A DNA stretch of 64,000 nt from Neocallimastix lanati (nom. inval.) (taxonomy: Eukaryota; Neocallimastigomycota; Neocallimastigomycetes; Neocallimastigales; Neocallimastigaceae): the NCBI GenBank assembly GCA_016946835.1, contig JACVTC010000076.1, positions 196,001-260,000 on the forward strand, read 5' to 3'. Within the stretch, counting starts at the first letter, position 1; every line of letters starts with the position of its first letter. Below, in pieces: positions 45,360-58,532 of this stretch. The notes beneath the pieces are model-generated. The model ran no database searches. It worked only from the letters and a program-made list of their open reading frames with translations, and was not told where the DNA came from. The position numbers and the translations under genes were made by a program.

Positions 45360-46010
45360 AAGATTATAAATGTGATTGACGTAGCCTCAAGAAATTGGCT
45401 AAGCGTTCATGTTTTCCTCCTACTTCTTCTTCTACTATTAATAAATCTATGAAAGGTCTGGATATTAAATTACCTATTGATTATTTTGTTCGTTGGACTG
45501 AACATTTTAAGGTTTTACCATTAAATATTACGATTTAAAGTTTTTTCAAATGGTGCTTATTAGGAATTCTGCTTTTATTAGAAAATTAGAGATACTCCTA
45601 TTACTACTTCCAAAAAAATTTATAAATATATATTTTTCCATCGATAAAAAATAATAAGGCTCCAGGTCCTAATGATATACCCTACTAAATATTACAAAGA
45701 TTTGCTTTAGGGTATGGAACTAAAGGAAAAGTATTCCAGTGTTGCAAACTATCTTGAATATTGATTCCATTGTATCCATCTCGTAAAAAAATATTATTTT
45801 TTCTAAATGGAAAAAAATTTTCCTTTAATCCCATTAATAAATTTGTGTATAACAGTAAGTTTCTTAAAATTCATTTTCAAAAGTCAAAATAGATAGAATT
45901 TATATCTTTTTGTGAAAAAAATTATTAGACTAGAACAATTTAGTTTTCTTAATCATGAAAAATGTATTAGTCTTTATATATCTATCAGAGAAATCTGTCA
46001 AAGAAGTAAA
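45360..46010 (+). mobile_element. LINE fragment: start of reverse transcriptase
   Basis: Frames contain YFVRWTEHFKVLP and then NNKAPGPNDIP, the diagnostic KAPGPDGIP-type block at the N-terminal side of non-LTR reverse transcriptases. PLYPSRKKILFFLNGKKF-like sequence follows in the next frame. It has several frameshifts and stops and lacks the catalytic FADD box. The 3'-end motif shared with the LINE at 61.9-63.6 kb lies downstream at 46440 and again at 47050, so this may be the degraded body of the same family. Confidence 0.6.
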
Positions 46011-46249
46011 ATTTAAATAAATAATAAAAATTTCACATACATATGTGGCTTTTCTTTTTGTATCTCAAAAAAGAATTATAATATAATTCTAATTTTCAAT
46101 ATTCTTACTAAATTATTTTATCTCAGTATGCATAAAATTTTTAATTTTTTTCCCTTTCTAATTTATATCTATCTTCTAAAAACTCGTAATCATTTTTTGA
46201 ATGTGATTTAATAAGATTTTTGATATTCATAGTGTCGTTCATCATTAAT

Positions 46250-47130
46250 AGCTCTGTTATGTTATTTTTTGGTTGGACCAGATAAAAAACTCGACACAAC
46301 CAAGTGAATCAACGTTTAACTGATATGGCAAAGTAGAACTTCTATTACTAGTCCCTATAATTCATAAAATTTAAATAGTAATAATAGTTCTTCACACATT
46401 GAATTTATTGAAATTGAATCTCTTGATAATATTTTTTTGAGTGAGAATTTAGTAGTAGACACTACGATATTTGCTTTTACAAATGTTATTTTTATTTTAT
46501 TTTATTTTTTTTAATTATTTATTAAATATTTTTGATAGAAATAATTTCAATTAATATCATAATACCATAATTTATTTTCATAATATTATATTAATTTTAT
46601 TTTTTTTATATATATAAAATTTTATTTTTAATATTTTTAATATTTTTTTTTTACATTTTTTTATCCTTTTTTTTTAACATATTATAATTAATAAATAAAA
46701 AAGTGGAAGTATATTCTCTTCTCAGTCTAAAAAAACTTCATTAGATATGAGGCATTATTTTTTTTTAACTTTTTGTTTTTAATATAAAGTACGTTTTTGA
46801 CAACTTCAACTCTCTTTTCTTTTTATGATTTTTTTTTGATGATCGAATTTAAACTTTAATTTTCTTCGTTGGAGAAGAATAACTCTAAGGAATTTAGAAA
46901 ATTTACCCCTTTTTTCTGAATATATATTTATATTCATTACATAGAAAAGAAAAAAAAAAAGCACAATATAATTGTTTCATACTTGTTAATAATATTAGAT
47001 CAAAATCTTTATATTTTAATAATAACATATTTTTAATTAAGTCTGAATGTAAAGCTTAGTGGATACTACACTATGTACTTTACAGATGCTACTTCTTTGT
47101 TTTATTTTATTAAGATTCTTTGGTAGTTTT
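46250..47130 (+). repeat. LINE 3'-end remnants (two copies of a 3' motif)
   Basis: AAGCTTAGTGGATACTACAC followed by a T/A-rich stretch with ACTTCTTTGTTTTA at 47053-47120 closely matches the 3' region of the minus-strand LINE (revcomp of 62060-62130). A weaker version lies at 46445-46500. The segment around 46310-46335 (TGATATGGCAAAG) recalls the revcomp of 62246-62262. The space between is AT-rich without coding frames. Confidence 0.5.
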
Positions 47131-47640
47131 AAGAACAATTTTAAACACTAAATATAAAAGCTTTAATTTAGGTAATCTTTTATTAGTTTTATTTATTTTT
47201 ATAATTATCAATAAAAAAGTTTAAGAAAGGAAATTTTATTTTTAAGGATCATAGAACAATTTATATCATTCATGAAACAATACATTAATTTATTCATAAC
47301 AAATAATTGGATATATTTAAATTAATAGTAAAAATGAATGTTATTTTTATTTCCAACAAGTAGAAATAATTTTAATTTATTTCATAATACTATAATATTT
47401 TATAAAGTTTTAAATAGGTTTTTCATTACATAAATTTTCATTATTTTTTTAAATTCTGTATTTTTAATTTTTTAATTTTTTTTTTACTTTTTTTATTATA
47501 TTTTAAAGCAAGATCTCTCAGCAAATGAATAAATGTATTTTTCCTTCATAATATAATAAATAGATTTATATTCTAAATAAATAAAATAATAAAGTGTATT
47601 CTCTTCCTTGTTTAAAAAATATACATTTATATTATAAAAA
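47131..47640. other. AT-rich spacer, nothing recognised
   Basis: No coding frame, RNA gene or LTR terminus seen. Confidence 0.6.
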
Positions 47641-47885
47641 TAAAAAGATAAATAATAAATAATAAATAATAAATAATAAATAATAAATAATAAAAAATAA
47701 ATAATAAATAATAAATAATAAATAATAAATAATAAATAATAAAAAATAAATAATAAAAAATAAATAATAAATAATAAAAAATAAATAATAAAAAATAAAT
47801 AATAAAAAATAAATAATAAATAATAAATAATAAATAATAAATAATAAATAATAAATAATAAATAATAAATAATAAATAATAAATA
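47641..47885. repeat. TAAATAA / TAAAAAATAAA minisatellite
   Basis: About 245 bp of ATAAATA (7-mer) units with occasional AAAAAAT variants. The opposite strand gives a long open frame of Ile/Leu/Tyr only, which is an artefact of the repeat. Confidence 0.9.
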
Positions 47886-48513
47886 GATAATTAGTAAATA
47901 ATAAATAAGATAGAAAATAGTATATAAAAAAATATTCATTATAGAAAAATCTATAAAACTATATATATTATATATTTATATGCTATACCATGTTAACTCT
48001 TATATAAAAAATAAAAAATAAAAAAAAGAATTTAAAAAACTTTAATAAGAAATTCTTAATAAATCATATTTTATGATGAACCATTTTAATTTTAAAGAAA
48101 AAAAAAAAGTGGATAGTTTTTCATCGAAATTTTATTGCTTTTATTTTTTTAGTAATAATAATTATATTATTATTTTTATCAAAATTATTATTTTTATCAA
48201 AATTATTATTATTATTACAGTTATTATAATTATATTATTATTTAAATATCAATTATTTAATAATTAAAAAAAAATGTACATATAATATTGAATTATTAAA
48301 TATAATTTAAGACATGTCGTATTTTTTAAAAATTTAATAAATTACATAGTAAATAAATATATAAAATAATATGAATAAATATATAGTATAATTATTAAAT
48401 AGTTATCAATAATTATTATTTTTATTACAAATATTTTTTTTATTACAATTATTATAATTATATTAATTATTTTTTATAAAAATGTCCTTTACAAAAAAAA
48501 AAGACAAATTTAA

Positions 48514-48544
<31 letters not shown>

Positions 48545-48739
48545 ATTAATTAATTAATAAAATTATTTTTTAAAGATTTGAAATTTATAAAAATGGAAAA
48601 CTCATTAATTTAAATTGTTTAAAAACTTTAATTAATAATAATTAGAAATAAAATTATTATAAAATTAAAATTGGATGCATTAACTTTTGGACATCCCAAA
48701 AATTAAATCAAATGGACAGAAATTAATATTATACAAAAA

Positions 48740-48773
<34 letters not shown>

Positions 48774-48911
48774 GTATAAAATCAGTTATTTTTTAAAATA
48801 TTTTATCTTAAATAAAAAAAAAAAAAATTATAATTTGAATAATAAATGATAATTGCAAAAAGAAAGATTATTAAATATATAAAGTAAAATAAAAAAAATA
48901 CGGTGTTGAAT
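47886..48911. other. AT-rich intergenic region upstream of the ankyrin-like gene
   Basis: Homopolymer and short AAAT repeats, poly(A) at about 48739-48768. No gene seen. The promoter of the ankyrin-like gene must lie here, but no specific element stands out. Confidence 0.6.
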
Positions 48912-51900
48912 ATGTTGAGTTCGATGAATCATGTAATTTTTTTTTCTTTTTCAATTATTTAATTTAAAATTAGTATTATATTTAACAAATAATAATATTT
49001 AAAAAAATAATAAAATTTTTTTTATTTCTTTTTTATCTTTAAATAAATTGAAATATAAGACCTTGGATTCAATAGAGATCCAACAAATATATTTTTATAT
49101 TAGGAGGAATGATATTGATGAATTAGAAAATTATATTAAAGAAAATCATTTGGATATAACTATCGTTAAAGAATATATTTCTGAAAATAATTACTCTTCA
49201 TATTTAAATGAAACTTTAATATCTTCAATTAAGAATTATAAGCCAATAAAAAAAATAGAATTTCTTTTAAGCTTATTCAAAAATCCACCAAACAATGAAG
49301 CACTTACAATAGCCATAAGAAATAATAATTATGACATTGCTGATATTTTAATAGATCATAATGTAATTATTCCATCAGATATCATTAATAAATTATATAA
49401 AGAAAATAATTTAAATTTTTATAATTTAAAATATATCGTAAATAATGGCTATAAAAATAATTTTAAGAAATCTAATATAATTGACCAAGACACGAATAAT
49501 TCTTTAATTTCTCAATGGATTAAATCAATAAATAATAAATTTTTGGAAATATTTTTAAAATATATTAATTACAGCAATAATATTTTTGAAATTAAAAATA
49601 AAAGATATATTGAAGCTCTTCTAAATGAAAATTATGACGGTTTTATTATTTTATTTGACAACGATAATAGAAATATAAATAATATTTTAGGTTATATTAT
49701 AAATACATTCGAGTGTGACAAAAATGGAGTTCCTGTAGGTAAGAATTATAATAATTTTATAAATTACCTTGATAGTGATGCTATACCATTCAAGGATAGA
49801 GATTTTTATTGTAATGGTCGGTATGATACTGAAGATAAAACTAAATATGTTTTTATAGATGAAAAAAAGTACAAGTCCATTAAAACCAAAATAAAGGCAA
49901 ATATTGAAAAATATTTAGAAACTATTAATAATATTACTAATCTTTTAAAAAAAAATAAAAATATCCAAAAATTTGAATTTGAAAATTATTTAAATGAAAA
50001 TATAATAGATTTAACAAATTTAAAAACCGAATATTTTGATATTTTAATTTTTGCTATTGAAAATGAGGCATCTGAAAATACTATTGAATATATTATAAAT
50101 AAATTTTCATATGATAATATGAATTATGGTAATAAAAAGATTGCTAACTCTAGTTTCACTCATGAATTTAATAAAATTAGAACCCAAAATTACAGTAATT
50201 TTCAAAGGGTAAGGAAAAATCAGAACCTTAGAAATCATTATAAAAATAAAACAATAAATTTTGACATTGATAATCACATTTATTTATTTGAAGAAACTGT
50301 TTCTTATACTGAAACACCTTTGTATGTTGCACTTTCTAAAAATAGGTTTAAAATTGCTGATATACTAATAGAAAAAGGTGCAGATATTATATCTGATGAT
50401 ATTATATACGCATTATATTTAGAAGAATTATTAAATTGTGAAAATTTAAAATATATATTGGATAATAATTATCACATCTCAGAAAAAAGTAATAATATAA
50501 TATTAAATTGGATTAAATCTTTTGACAATAATTTTTTAGAAATATATTTATGTCATTTAAATAATGAAAAATATGAAAATTTTGTAAGACACAATAAAAT
50601 AGTAAATACTATAAATTATAATGCCTTATCTAAAGTTTCAAATAAATTTTTTATAAGAAATGAATATTATCATTTATCTTTTTATTGTAAAAATTATAAT
50701 GCAATTTTGATTTTATATGATAATGATATAAAAAAAGAAGATAAAAGTGATAGTAATAATAATGATGATGAAGTAGATGATGTTGATGATACTTTATATA
50801 AAATATTTTTACTATCTTTAAAAAATAATGAAGAAAAAATAAAAGGTTTTATGAAATATATAACAAATAATAATATAAAATTTGAAGATGAAAATTTTTA
50901 CAATTCTAATAAGAAAGAAAACGACGTAGATGAAAGAAATGTTGTTAAAAACAATTATATTACTAAAAAAAAGTATATTCAATTAAAAAATAATATTAGA
51001 AAAACCTTTTCTAAATTGGATATTATTTCCAAAAGAAGTATAACAGATATTAAAAAAAAAATGATTAAATTAATTAAAAATAATAAAAATAATATTTGGA
51101 AATTTAAAAATTATATACAAAGTAATTATGTTAATATCAATGAATTATCTTATGAAAATGATGATGGCTCTTTTGATATATTAATTTTTTTAATTCAAAA
51201 AAATCCATCTTTAGAATTATTAGAATATATTATTAGTTTATATAAGAATTTAAATTATAGTCTATCTTCAATGAAAAATGTAAGCGATGAATATTATAAA
51301 TTTAGAAGAAATCTTGTCAATTCAAATTATAATTCAGAAGTATCTTTTGATTTACAATTTACATGGAATTGTCCACTTTTTTCTGCCATTGCAGAAAATA
51401 AATTTCAAATTTCAGATATATTAATTAATCATGGTGCCAATATAAATTATGATAGAAATATAATTAACTATTTAAATGAAGAAAATCGTCTCAACATCAA
51501 AAATTTAAAGTACATAATAAGTCATGGTTTTCTTCCTGATAAAATTAAAAATGATGATATTATTAATAGAATTAAAACCATAACATATAAATTAATAAAT
51601 AATTATTCATATTTGAGAGATAATTACCAAATTGAAAAAAATGATAATTTTTCTTTTATAAATAAATGGATAAAATCTAATAAAAATAAATTTTTGGAAA
51701 TTTATTTAAAATATCTTACTACTGATGATAACATAATTAAAAGAGAATTTTATGAGAGTGCAATTAGGAATGATAATTATAATGCATTGGTTATTCTTTT
51801 TGATAATGATGATCGAGATAAAAATGAAATTGTGTATGAAATCATTGAATATATTTTTTGGATTGATAATAATAAACTATATAATGATGATAACAATTAT

Positions 51901-54159
51901 GACGATCCAATACTTCAGTCAACAATACGAGAAGATATTAATGATATAGATAAAAATTATAAAGAAGGTAAAAAATATAAAACATTTTTTAATAAAATTA
52001 AAAATAATGAATTAAATTTTAATAATGAAGATTTTTATTATGAAGAGAGTACTGCTGAAGAAAAGAATAATAAAATATTTATTGACACAGAAAAGTACAA
52101 TAAAATAATTACAGATATTAATAACATTTCAATAATGATAAATAAATCATTAGAAAAAAGGTTTAAAATAATTGAAATTTTAGAAAATATTGAGAAATCA
52201 GAATTTGAAAAATATATCAAAAATAAAGAAAATAATATTCATTTACAATCAATAAATGTTTTTAATTTCGATTTACTAATTTATGCTATTGAACATGATA
52301 TTGATGATGAATTAATAAAATTGATTATAGAATTACAATATGAAGAATTATGTCAAAACAGTGAAAATGAAAAAAATTCACTTGATTACTATATTATTGC
52401 ACATAATAAAAGTAATAATAGAAATAATAATTATGACGAAAATATACTATATAAAGTTCCATTATTTTGTGCTATTGAAAATAATAAATTTTATATAGCA
52501 GACTTATTACTAAAATATGGATGTAATATTAATTATTCAATAAAATATAAAAATGGAAAAAATAATTCAAATAAAACATATGATATAATGGAATATTTAT
52601 ATCAAAAAAAATATTTTAGTAGTGATTACAGTGATTATGGATTAATGTATTTATTAAGTAATGGATATATTATTAATAATGAAGATATCATTAGCAATCT
52701 TATCCAGCAATTTATAGAAAATGATAAAACTTATGATGGAAAACTGGAAATATTTTTGAAATTTCCTACAAAAAAATTTAAAAAAATATCAATAAAAGAT
52801 AAATATTATGAAATGGCTATTGAAGAAAGAAAAAATTATCATTTATATATTCTTTATGACAATGATGAAAGAGAAAAAAATAAAATTTTTTTCAATATTC
52901 ATAAAGAATATGAGAATAAATCGAAATCAGATGATAGTTATTGGAGTTCTCACATTTCATTTCAAAGTTTTTTGTTAATTGATACAATTTCATCATTTAA
53001 AAACAATAATTTATATTATTTCTTCAATAATAATTTATCAACTCAATTGTATGGAAAATGTAAATTTTTGAATAAGAATAAATTTCTAAAAATCAAAAAG
53101 GAATTTCAACAAAGAATAAACAACATTACTACAATAAAAGATAATGTTAAAGATAATCTTGATGAAAATAAAAATGAATTTACCAAATTTAAAGATTATA
53201 TTAATGAAAACAAAATTGACCTTAAAACAATAAATTCTTATAGTTTTGATATATTAATTTATTCAATAAATAATGATGCATCTAAAGAAATAATAAAATA
53301 TATCATCGATCAATATGATAATGAAACTTTAAATTACTTTATTGAGTCTTATAATGATGAAAGTAGATACTGTAATGATAAAAACCCAAATCAATACAGT
53401 ACTCCATTACTTACAGCAATTGAAAAAAATAGATTAGACATAGCTGATCTAATATTATCTCATCCAAAAACAGATATTAATTTTGAACCCAATGATTCAG
53501 TTCCATCCTTTATCTATTGTAAAAATTTCCTTGATGATAAAAAATTAAAATATTTATTATGTAAAGGTTATAATTTACCTAAAAATTTAATAAAATATTG
53601 CATTTTTGATATTTATTGCAAGGAAAAAGAAAAATACTTGAGAATTATTTATAATCATTACTATTTTGATAATAATTTTATTATTAATTTACTTAATTCT
53701 TATAAAAATAAAATACCTATATCAAATAAGTATTTACATACTTATATTTCAAATGAAAAAAATAAAGTAATAAACGATGATATATATGATTTTCTTATTA
53801 CAAATGGGAATATTAAACTTTTAAATCAAATAATTAAATATGAATATGATTCTGATAAGAAATACAGTATTTCCCTTAAATTTTTTAGAAAATTGCCTCT
53901 TAATTATTTTTCTAGTAAAGATGAAAATACCTACTTTCGTAATGGAAAATTCATTAAGGACCCATTTAAAAATTATGAAACTTTAAAAAACTCAAATAAT
54001 AATCATAATAGTCATGATGATATTAATAACATTCAATATAATATTTTTACTAATAGTCGTAGGAATAATAATCAATATGACAATAATTATAATAATTATA
54101 ATGAAGATTATAATAATTATGATGACTATAGTGTTTATGATGATGATGATTATTATTAA
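48912..54159 (+). CDS. Giant modular ankyrin-like repeat protein
   Basis: The main exon is open to the TAA at 54159 (about 1700 codons) but has no ATG near its beginning. The likely start is a small first exon at 48912-48932 (M L S S M N H), with donor GTAATT, a 127-bp all-AT intron, and acceptor ATAAG before 49060 in the same phase. The protein is built from about five copies of a roughly 350-residue module. Each has FxxYIxxNxxD, then FDILIYAIExxAS, PLxxAIxxNxFxIADILIxxGADI (an ankyrin-type helix pair and turn), NLKYIxxxGY, and WIKSxNNKFLEIYLKY. Modules start near residues 1, 307, 685, 1049 and 1376, numbering from 49048. The end is an Asn/Asp/Tyr-rich tail. There is no signal peptide or membrane helix, so it is probably cytosolic. 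Such families are, to my knowledge, greatly expanded in anaerobic fungi; partners are unknown. Confidence 0.8.
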
Positions 54160-55700
54160 AAATTTTTTTAATTATATCTTTATTTTTATAATATTTTTTT
54201 TCTATTTTATGTTGTTTCAATTATAAAATTTTATTATTATTTTTTTACAATATGATATTGTTCCTTTTATATTTGATATTTAATGAAAGTTAATAAAAAA
54301 TAGAGAAATATATATTAGCTTTATTGTTTCTAATTATCTGTTTTAGTATTGAAAATAATAAATTTTCAATAATATTAAAATATATAACAAAAAAATATAT
54401 ATATGAAAAAGTATAGTAATAAAATTATAAAAAGAAATATTGTGTAAGAGAGAAAAGAAAAAACTTTTAATTTATACAATATAAAATAAAGCATAAGAAA
54501 TCGTATTAATTATCAATTAAATATTTATTGCTTAATTCTCTTAATATTCTCTTTTTCATTTTATTTTTCTTTTTTCATTTTATTTATAACAAAAATAATA
54601 TATAATATATAATAAAAAAAATAATAATATAATAATATATAATAAAAATAATAATAATAATTTATAATAATAATAATACAGATTAATATACTTCATTAAA
54701 AATAGTAAATTCATATTTTAATAAAATAAAAAATAATAAAAAGAATTAACAATATAATAAAATACTATAAATAAAGAAAGGTTTAACAAAATAAAAAGAA
54801 TTAAAATATTATTTTAAAAAAATATATAATAATGTAATAATTAAAAATATATTATAAAATATAAAAATAAAAAGGGTTTAATGATACTTTAATATACAAA
54901 ATAAAATAAAATAAAAAAATTAAAAAGTTTAATTATATTATTGTTGAACAAAAAAAAAAAAAAAAAAACAATTTTTCAATATATTATAATATATATAATA
55001 CATAAAAGACTTAATAATAATATAATACTATAAAAAGTTTTTAATTTTGTATAATAATATATTATATTAATTATATTAGTATAATTTAAATGATAATTTT
55101 TTATTGACAATTGAATTATCTTATATATATATATATAATGGGTATAATTAACTTTACAGAATGATATTTGATTAAAACGAAACAAAAGGAGGAGTTATTA
55201 AGAATTATTTATTATATGTATTATTGATTTATTTATATATTATATAACAAATATTAAAATATTAAATAAATTTCTTATTAAATATTACCTTAAAGTTAAA
55301 TAATAATTGAATTTTGGAAATTAAAATATAAATTTCTTTTTTATTTTTCTTTTCATATTAAAATAATAAACGATTAATAAATAAATTTTAAATACTTCTT
55401 TAAGGAAATTTATATCGTAATTTAAAATTGCTTTTTAATCAATATATTCTAAACCAATGAATTATGTATTTAATATTGTGTACATTATAAGTAAGTCACG
55501 AATTTACTACATATTCAGAAACTAAAACTAAATAATAACAAAATTTTAAAAATATAAAATATTTTAATATAATAAACTTTATTCTTAATACTCCTTCTAA
55601 AGTTTTACCTTTTAAAATTTTTAATATAAGTTGTAATATTAATATTTATTTAATTATTCTACATCTTTCTTTAAAATTTATGCATTATCAATTCTCTAAT
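54160..55700. other. AT-rich intergenic region, no gene seen
   Basis: AATAAT and poly(A) tracts, AT dinucleotide runs, no coding frame above background. From about 55480 rightwards GC content rises slightly as the copia fossil begins. Confidence 0.6.
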
Positions 55701-57005
55701 GTATTTAAATATTTTGTTAAACCATCCACAGGATTTTCATATATTTTTATATATTGTAGTTTAATTTTCTTTTATTTAATTAGTTCTCTTATGTGATGGT
55801 ATCTTATCTCTATATATCTAGATTTATGATTCATCGTTTCATTCTCACTAATATAGATAGCTGCTTTATTATCTACATCTATTGTAATATATTTGCAATC
55901 AAATCCAAATTCGTAAAATAAACTTTCATACTACTGAACATTCGTCAATACCGTAATATTCACTCTCTACAGTAGATATGGCAATATAGCAACGCAACGT
56001 TATAATTTAGAGTATAATGAAGTAAGAGCATTTTCCATCATAAATAAGTAATCAGTAGTAGACTTCCTGGTTTCTTTATCCTCTCCATAATCTGCATCTA
56101 CATAAACATTTAATATAATTATGTTTTTGGTGAATTTTGTACCTTAATTTTTATTACTTTTGAAATATCTGAATATTTTGAGAACATTTAACCAATCTTC
56201 CAAGGTTGGGTTTTTTAACTTATATGAAGCTTAACAGCGAATAAAATATCTTGACCGGTGCAAATGCCTAGATATAGTAAAAACAATATAAATACCCTAT
56301 AACTTACTCATATTTAGTTGAATTAAATTTCTTTTCTCTTAATTCAAAATTATCCTCCTGTATCATGTTTGAAGCAGTTTTATATTTATCAAAAATCAAA
56401 TTTAGCTAAAATATTTTCTAAATACCTTTGTTGTCGTAATAAGTATCCATCAGGTTCTTTAAAAAATTTTATATCCATAAAAGCACCTACGTGAACAACA
56501 TCTGTTATATTAAAGTATTGTTTTAATAAAAATTTTGTTTCATTTATTTCTTCTATCTTTACTGCAATTAATATGTCATCAACGTAAGCAGTTAATATAC
56601 AAATAATTACATTATGTGTATCTCTTTTATCATAAATATATGATTCACTATTGAATCTCTTAAAACCTATACTTGTTAACTTACTTTTAAGTTTATCATA
56701 TTAGAAGGGACCGAATTGCTTTAATCCATATAACGCATTTTAAAAGTTTCCAGTAACTTTTCTTGTAATTCTTAGTACCTTCAGAAATCTCCTAATAATA
56801 AACTATTTCACCCAATTAAGCATATATATAGACTGCTTTCATATTAATTTGTTAAATTTCAAAGTCATATTTTTACTGATAAAGCAGTAACAATTCTTAG
56901 TGATTCCTGTTTCATTATTGGTGAAAAGGTTTGATTGTAATCTATTCCTTGTTTCTGAGTGAAACTGTATGCAACCAACCTTGCTTTTCTCTTATTTATT
57001 ATGTT
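55700..57005 (-). mobile_element. Ty1/copia fossil: reverse transcriptase to RNase H
   Basis: On the minus strand, from about 57000 leftwards: KARLVAYSFTQKQGIDYNQT and FSPIMKQESLRIV (the copia RT N-terminal block), a YVDD-region remnant, KEPDGYLLRQQRYLENIL, DADYGEDKETRKS, and an RNase H end, DNKAAIYISENETMNHRSRY. Order and motifs are copia (Pseudoviridae). Numerous breaks, no LTRs; old. Confidence 0.75.
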
Positions 57006-57007
57006 AT

Positions 57008-57190
57008 CTGAATAAAAAATAAAAATAAAATAAAAAATAAAAATAAAATAAAAAATAAAAATAAAATAAAAAATAAAAATAAAATAAAAATAAAATAAAA
57101 AATAAAAATAAAATAAAAAATAAAAATAAAATAAAAAATAAAAATAAAATAAAAAATAAAAATAAAATAAAAAATAAAAATAAAATAAAA
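57008..57190. repeat. AT minisatellite (18-bp unit)
   Basis: About ten units of AATAAAAATAAAATAAAA abut the copia fossil. One unit is shortened. Confidence 0.9.
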
Positions 57191-57595
57191 ATTTTTTTTA
57201 ATAATATTTAGTTATTTAGTATTTATTACCATAAAAATATAATCATCATTTTGGATAAATCTTTTTAATATATATAAATTTTATTATTTTATTATTATTA
57301 TTATAATTATTTTGACATAAATTAACAGATATATATATATAAAATTCATATAATTTTTTTTTTTTATTTATTATATATTATTTTATTTTATTTTAAGTTA
57401 AATAATCTTCTCAATAATAAAAATATAAAATTATTATTAATAAGAAATCCAGGAATTCATGTGTTAATTAGGATATTTTAGAAATTTAAACCATATAATT
57501 AGTATTAAAATAATTTTATAGAGACAAATTAATTGAACTTTAGAAAAATTTTCAAATATTATAGCTTTAAAAATATATATTTTTAATTAAAACTA

Positions 57596-57627
<32 letters not shown>

Positions 57628-58137
57628 AATTTTAATTAATTAAATAAACCTTTAAAATCAAGCCACAAAAAATAAATTTTAATTAAAAAATGACTTCGAA
57701 AATTAAATTTTCTTTTAGTAAGCCTTAATTCTTAATTTAATAATGATATTAAAAAAGATCAAATAAATATTATAAAAAAAAAAAAAATAGTATAACTTTT
57801 ATCCAATCAAAGTTTTCTTTTTTAAATTTAAAATTGCAAATTTCATTTCTTTTTAATACAAAAAAGAAAAAAGGCTTCAATATAATAATTTTTATGTAAA
57901 ATATACTATAAGGGAATCAAAGTATTAAATATTAAATGAAAAAAAGTTTTTTGATGTGGCTGATAAACATTTTTTAGATTTTATTTAATATTGTATTTAT
58001 GAAATAAAAAAAAAAAAAAAAAATTATATATATATATATAATTTTATAAAAAAAAAGAAAGAAAGAAATTTAGTTTTTTAATTCATAATTAAATAAATAA
58101 ATAAATAATTTAAAACTAAAAAAAAAAAAAAAAAAAT
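57191..58137. other. AT-rich intergenic region upstream of the methyltransferase-like gene
   Basis: Poly(T) at about 57596-57620, several poly(A) runs, an AT dinucleotide run near 58025-58042 and an A-tract directly before the start codon. No coding sequence seen. Confidence 0.6.
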
Positions 58138-58469
58138 ATGCCTAGTTCAAGTATTAAAAAAGCAAAGACTGACTTTGGAAAAATTATTTCTTCTTTAAAT
58201 GATGAAGAACTTAGGGAATTTATTGATTACGTAAAAGAAGCAATTTGTATGAAAAATAAATCTTAAATTATATATATAATAATGAATTTTTATTTATACT
58301 ATATTTAACATATATATATATAAATTTAAGCAATTTATTTATAATTTAAAAATATAAATAAAGAAAATAATTTTTAAGATATATTTCAGGAAAAAATATG
58401 ATTTTATAAGAATTTTTAATTTCATTTTTATCATTTTTAATTCAAAAAAAAAACTAATTTTAATTTTAA

Positions 58470-58532
<63 letters not shown>

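Noticed and set aside
47496-47939. 147-codon minus-strand frame of Ile/Leu/Tyr/Phe, looking like a membrane protein
   Set aside because: It is a translation of the 7-bp TAAATAA minisatellite; the residue cycle follows the repeat unit.
48073-48267. 64-codon plus-strand frame beginning MMNHFNF
   Set aside because: Turns into Ile/Asn repeats from AT microsatellite; no conservation signal.
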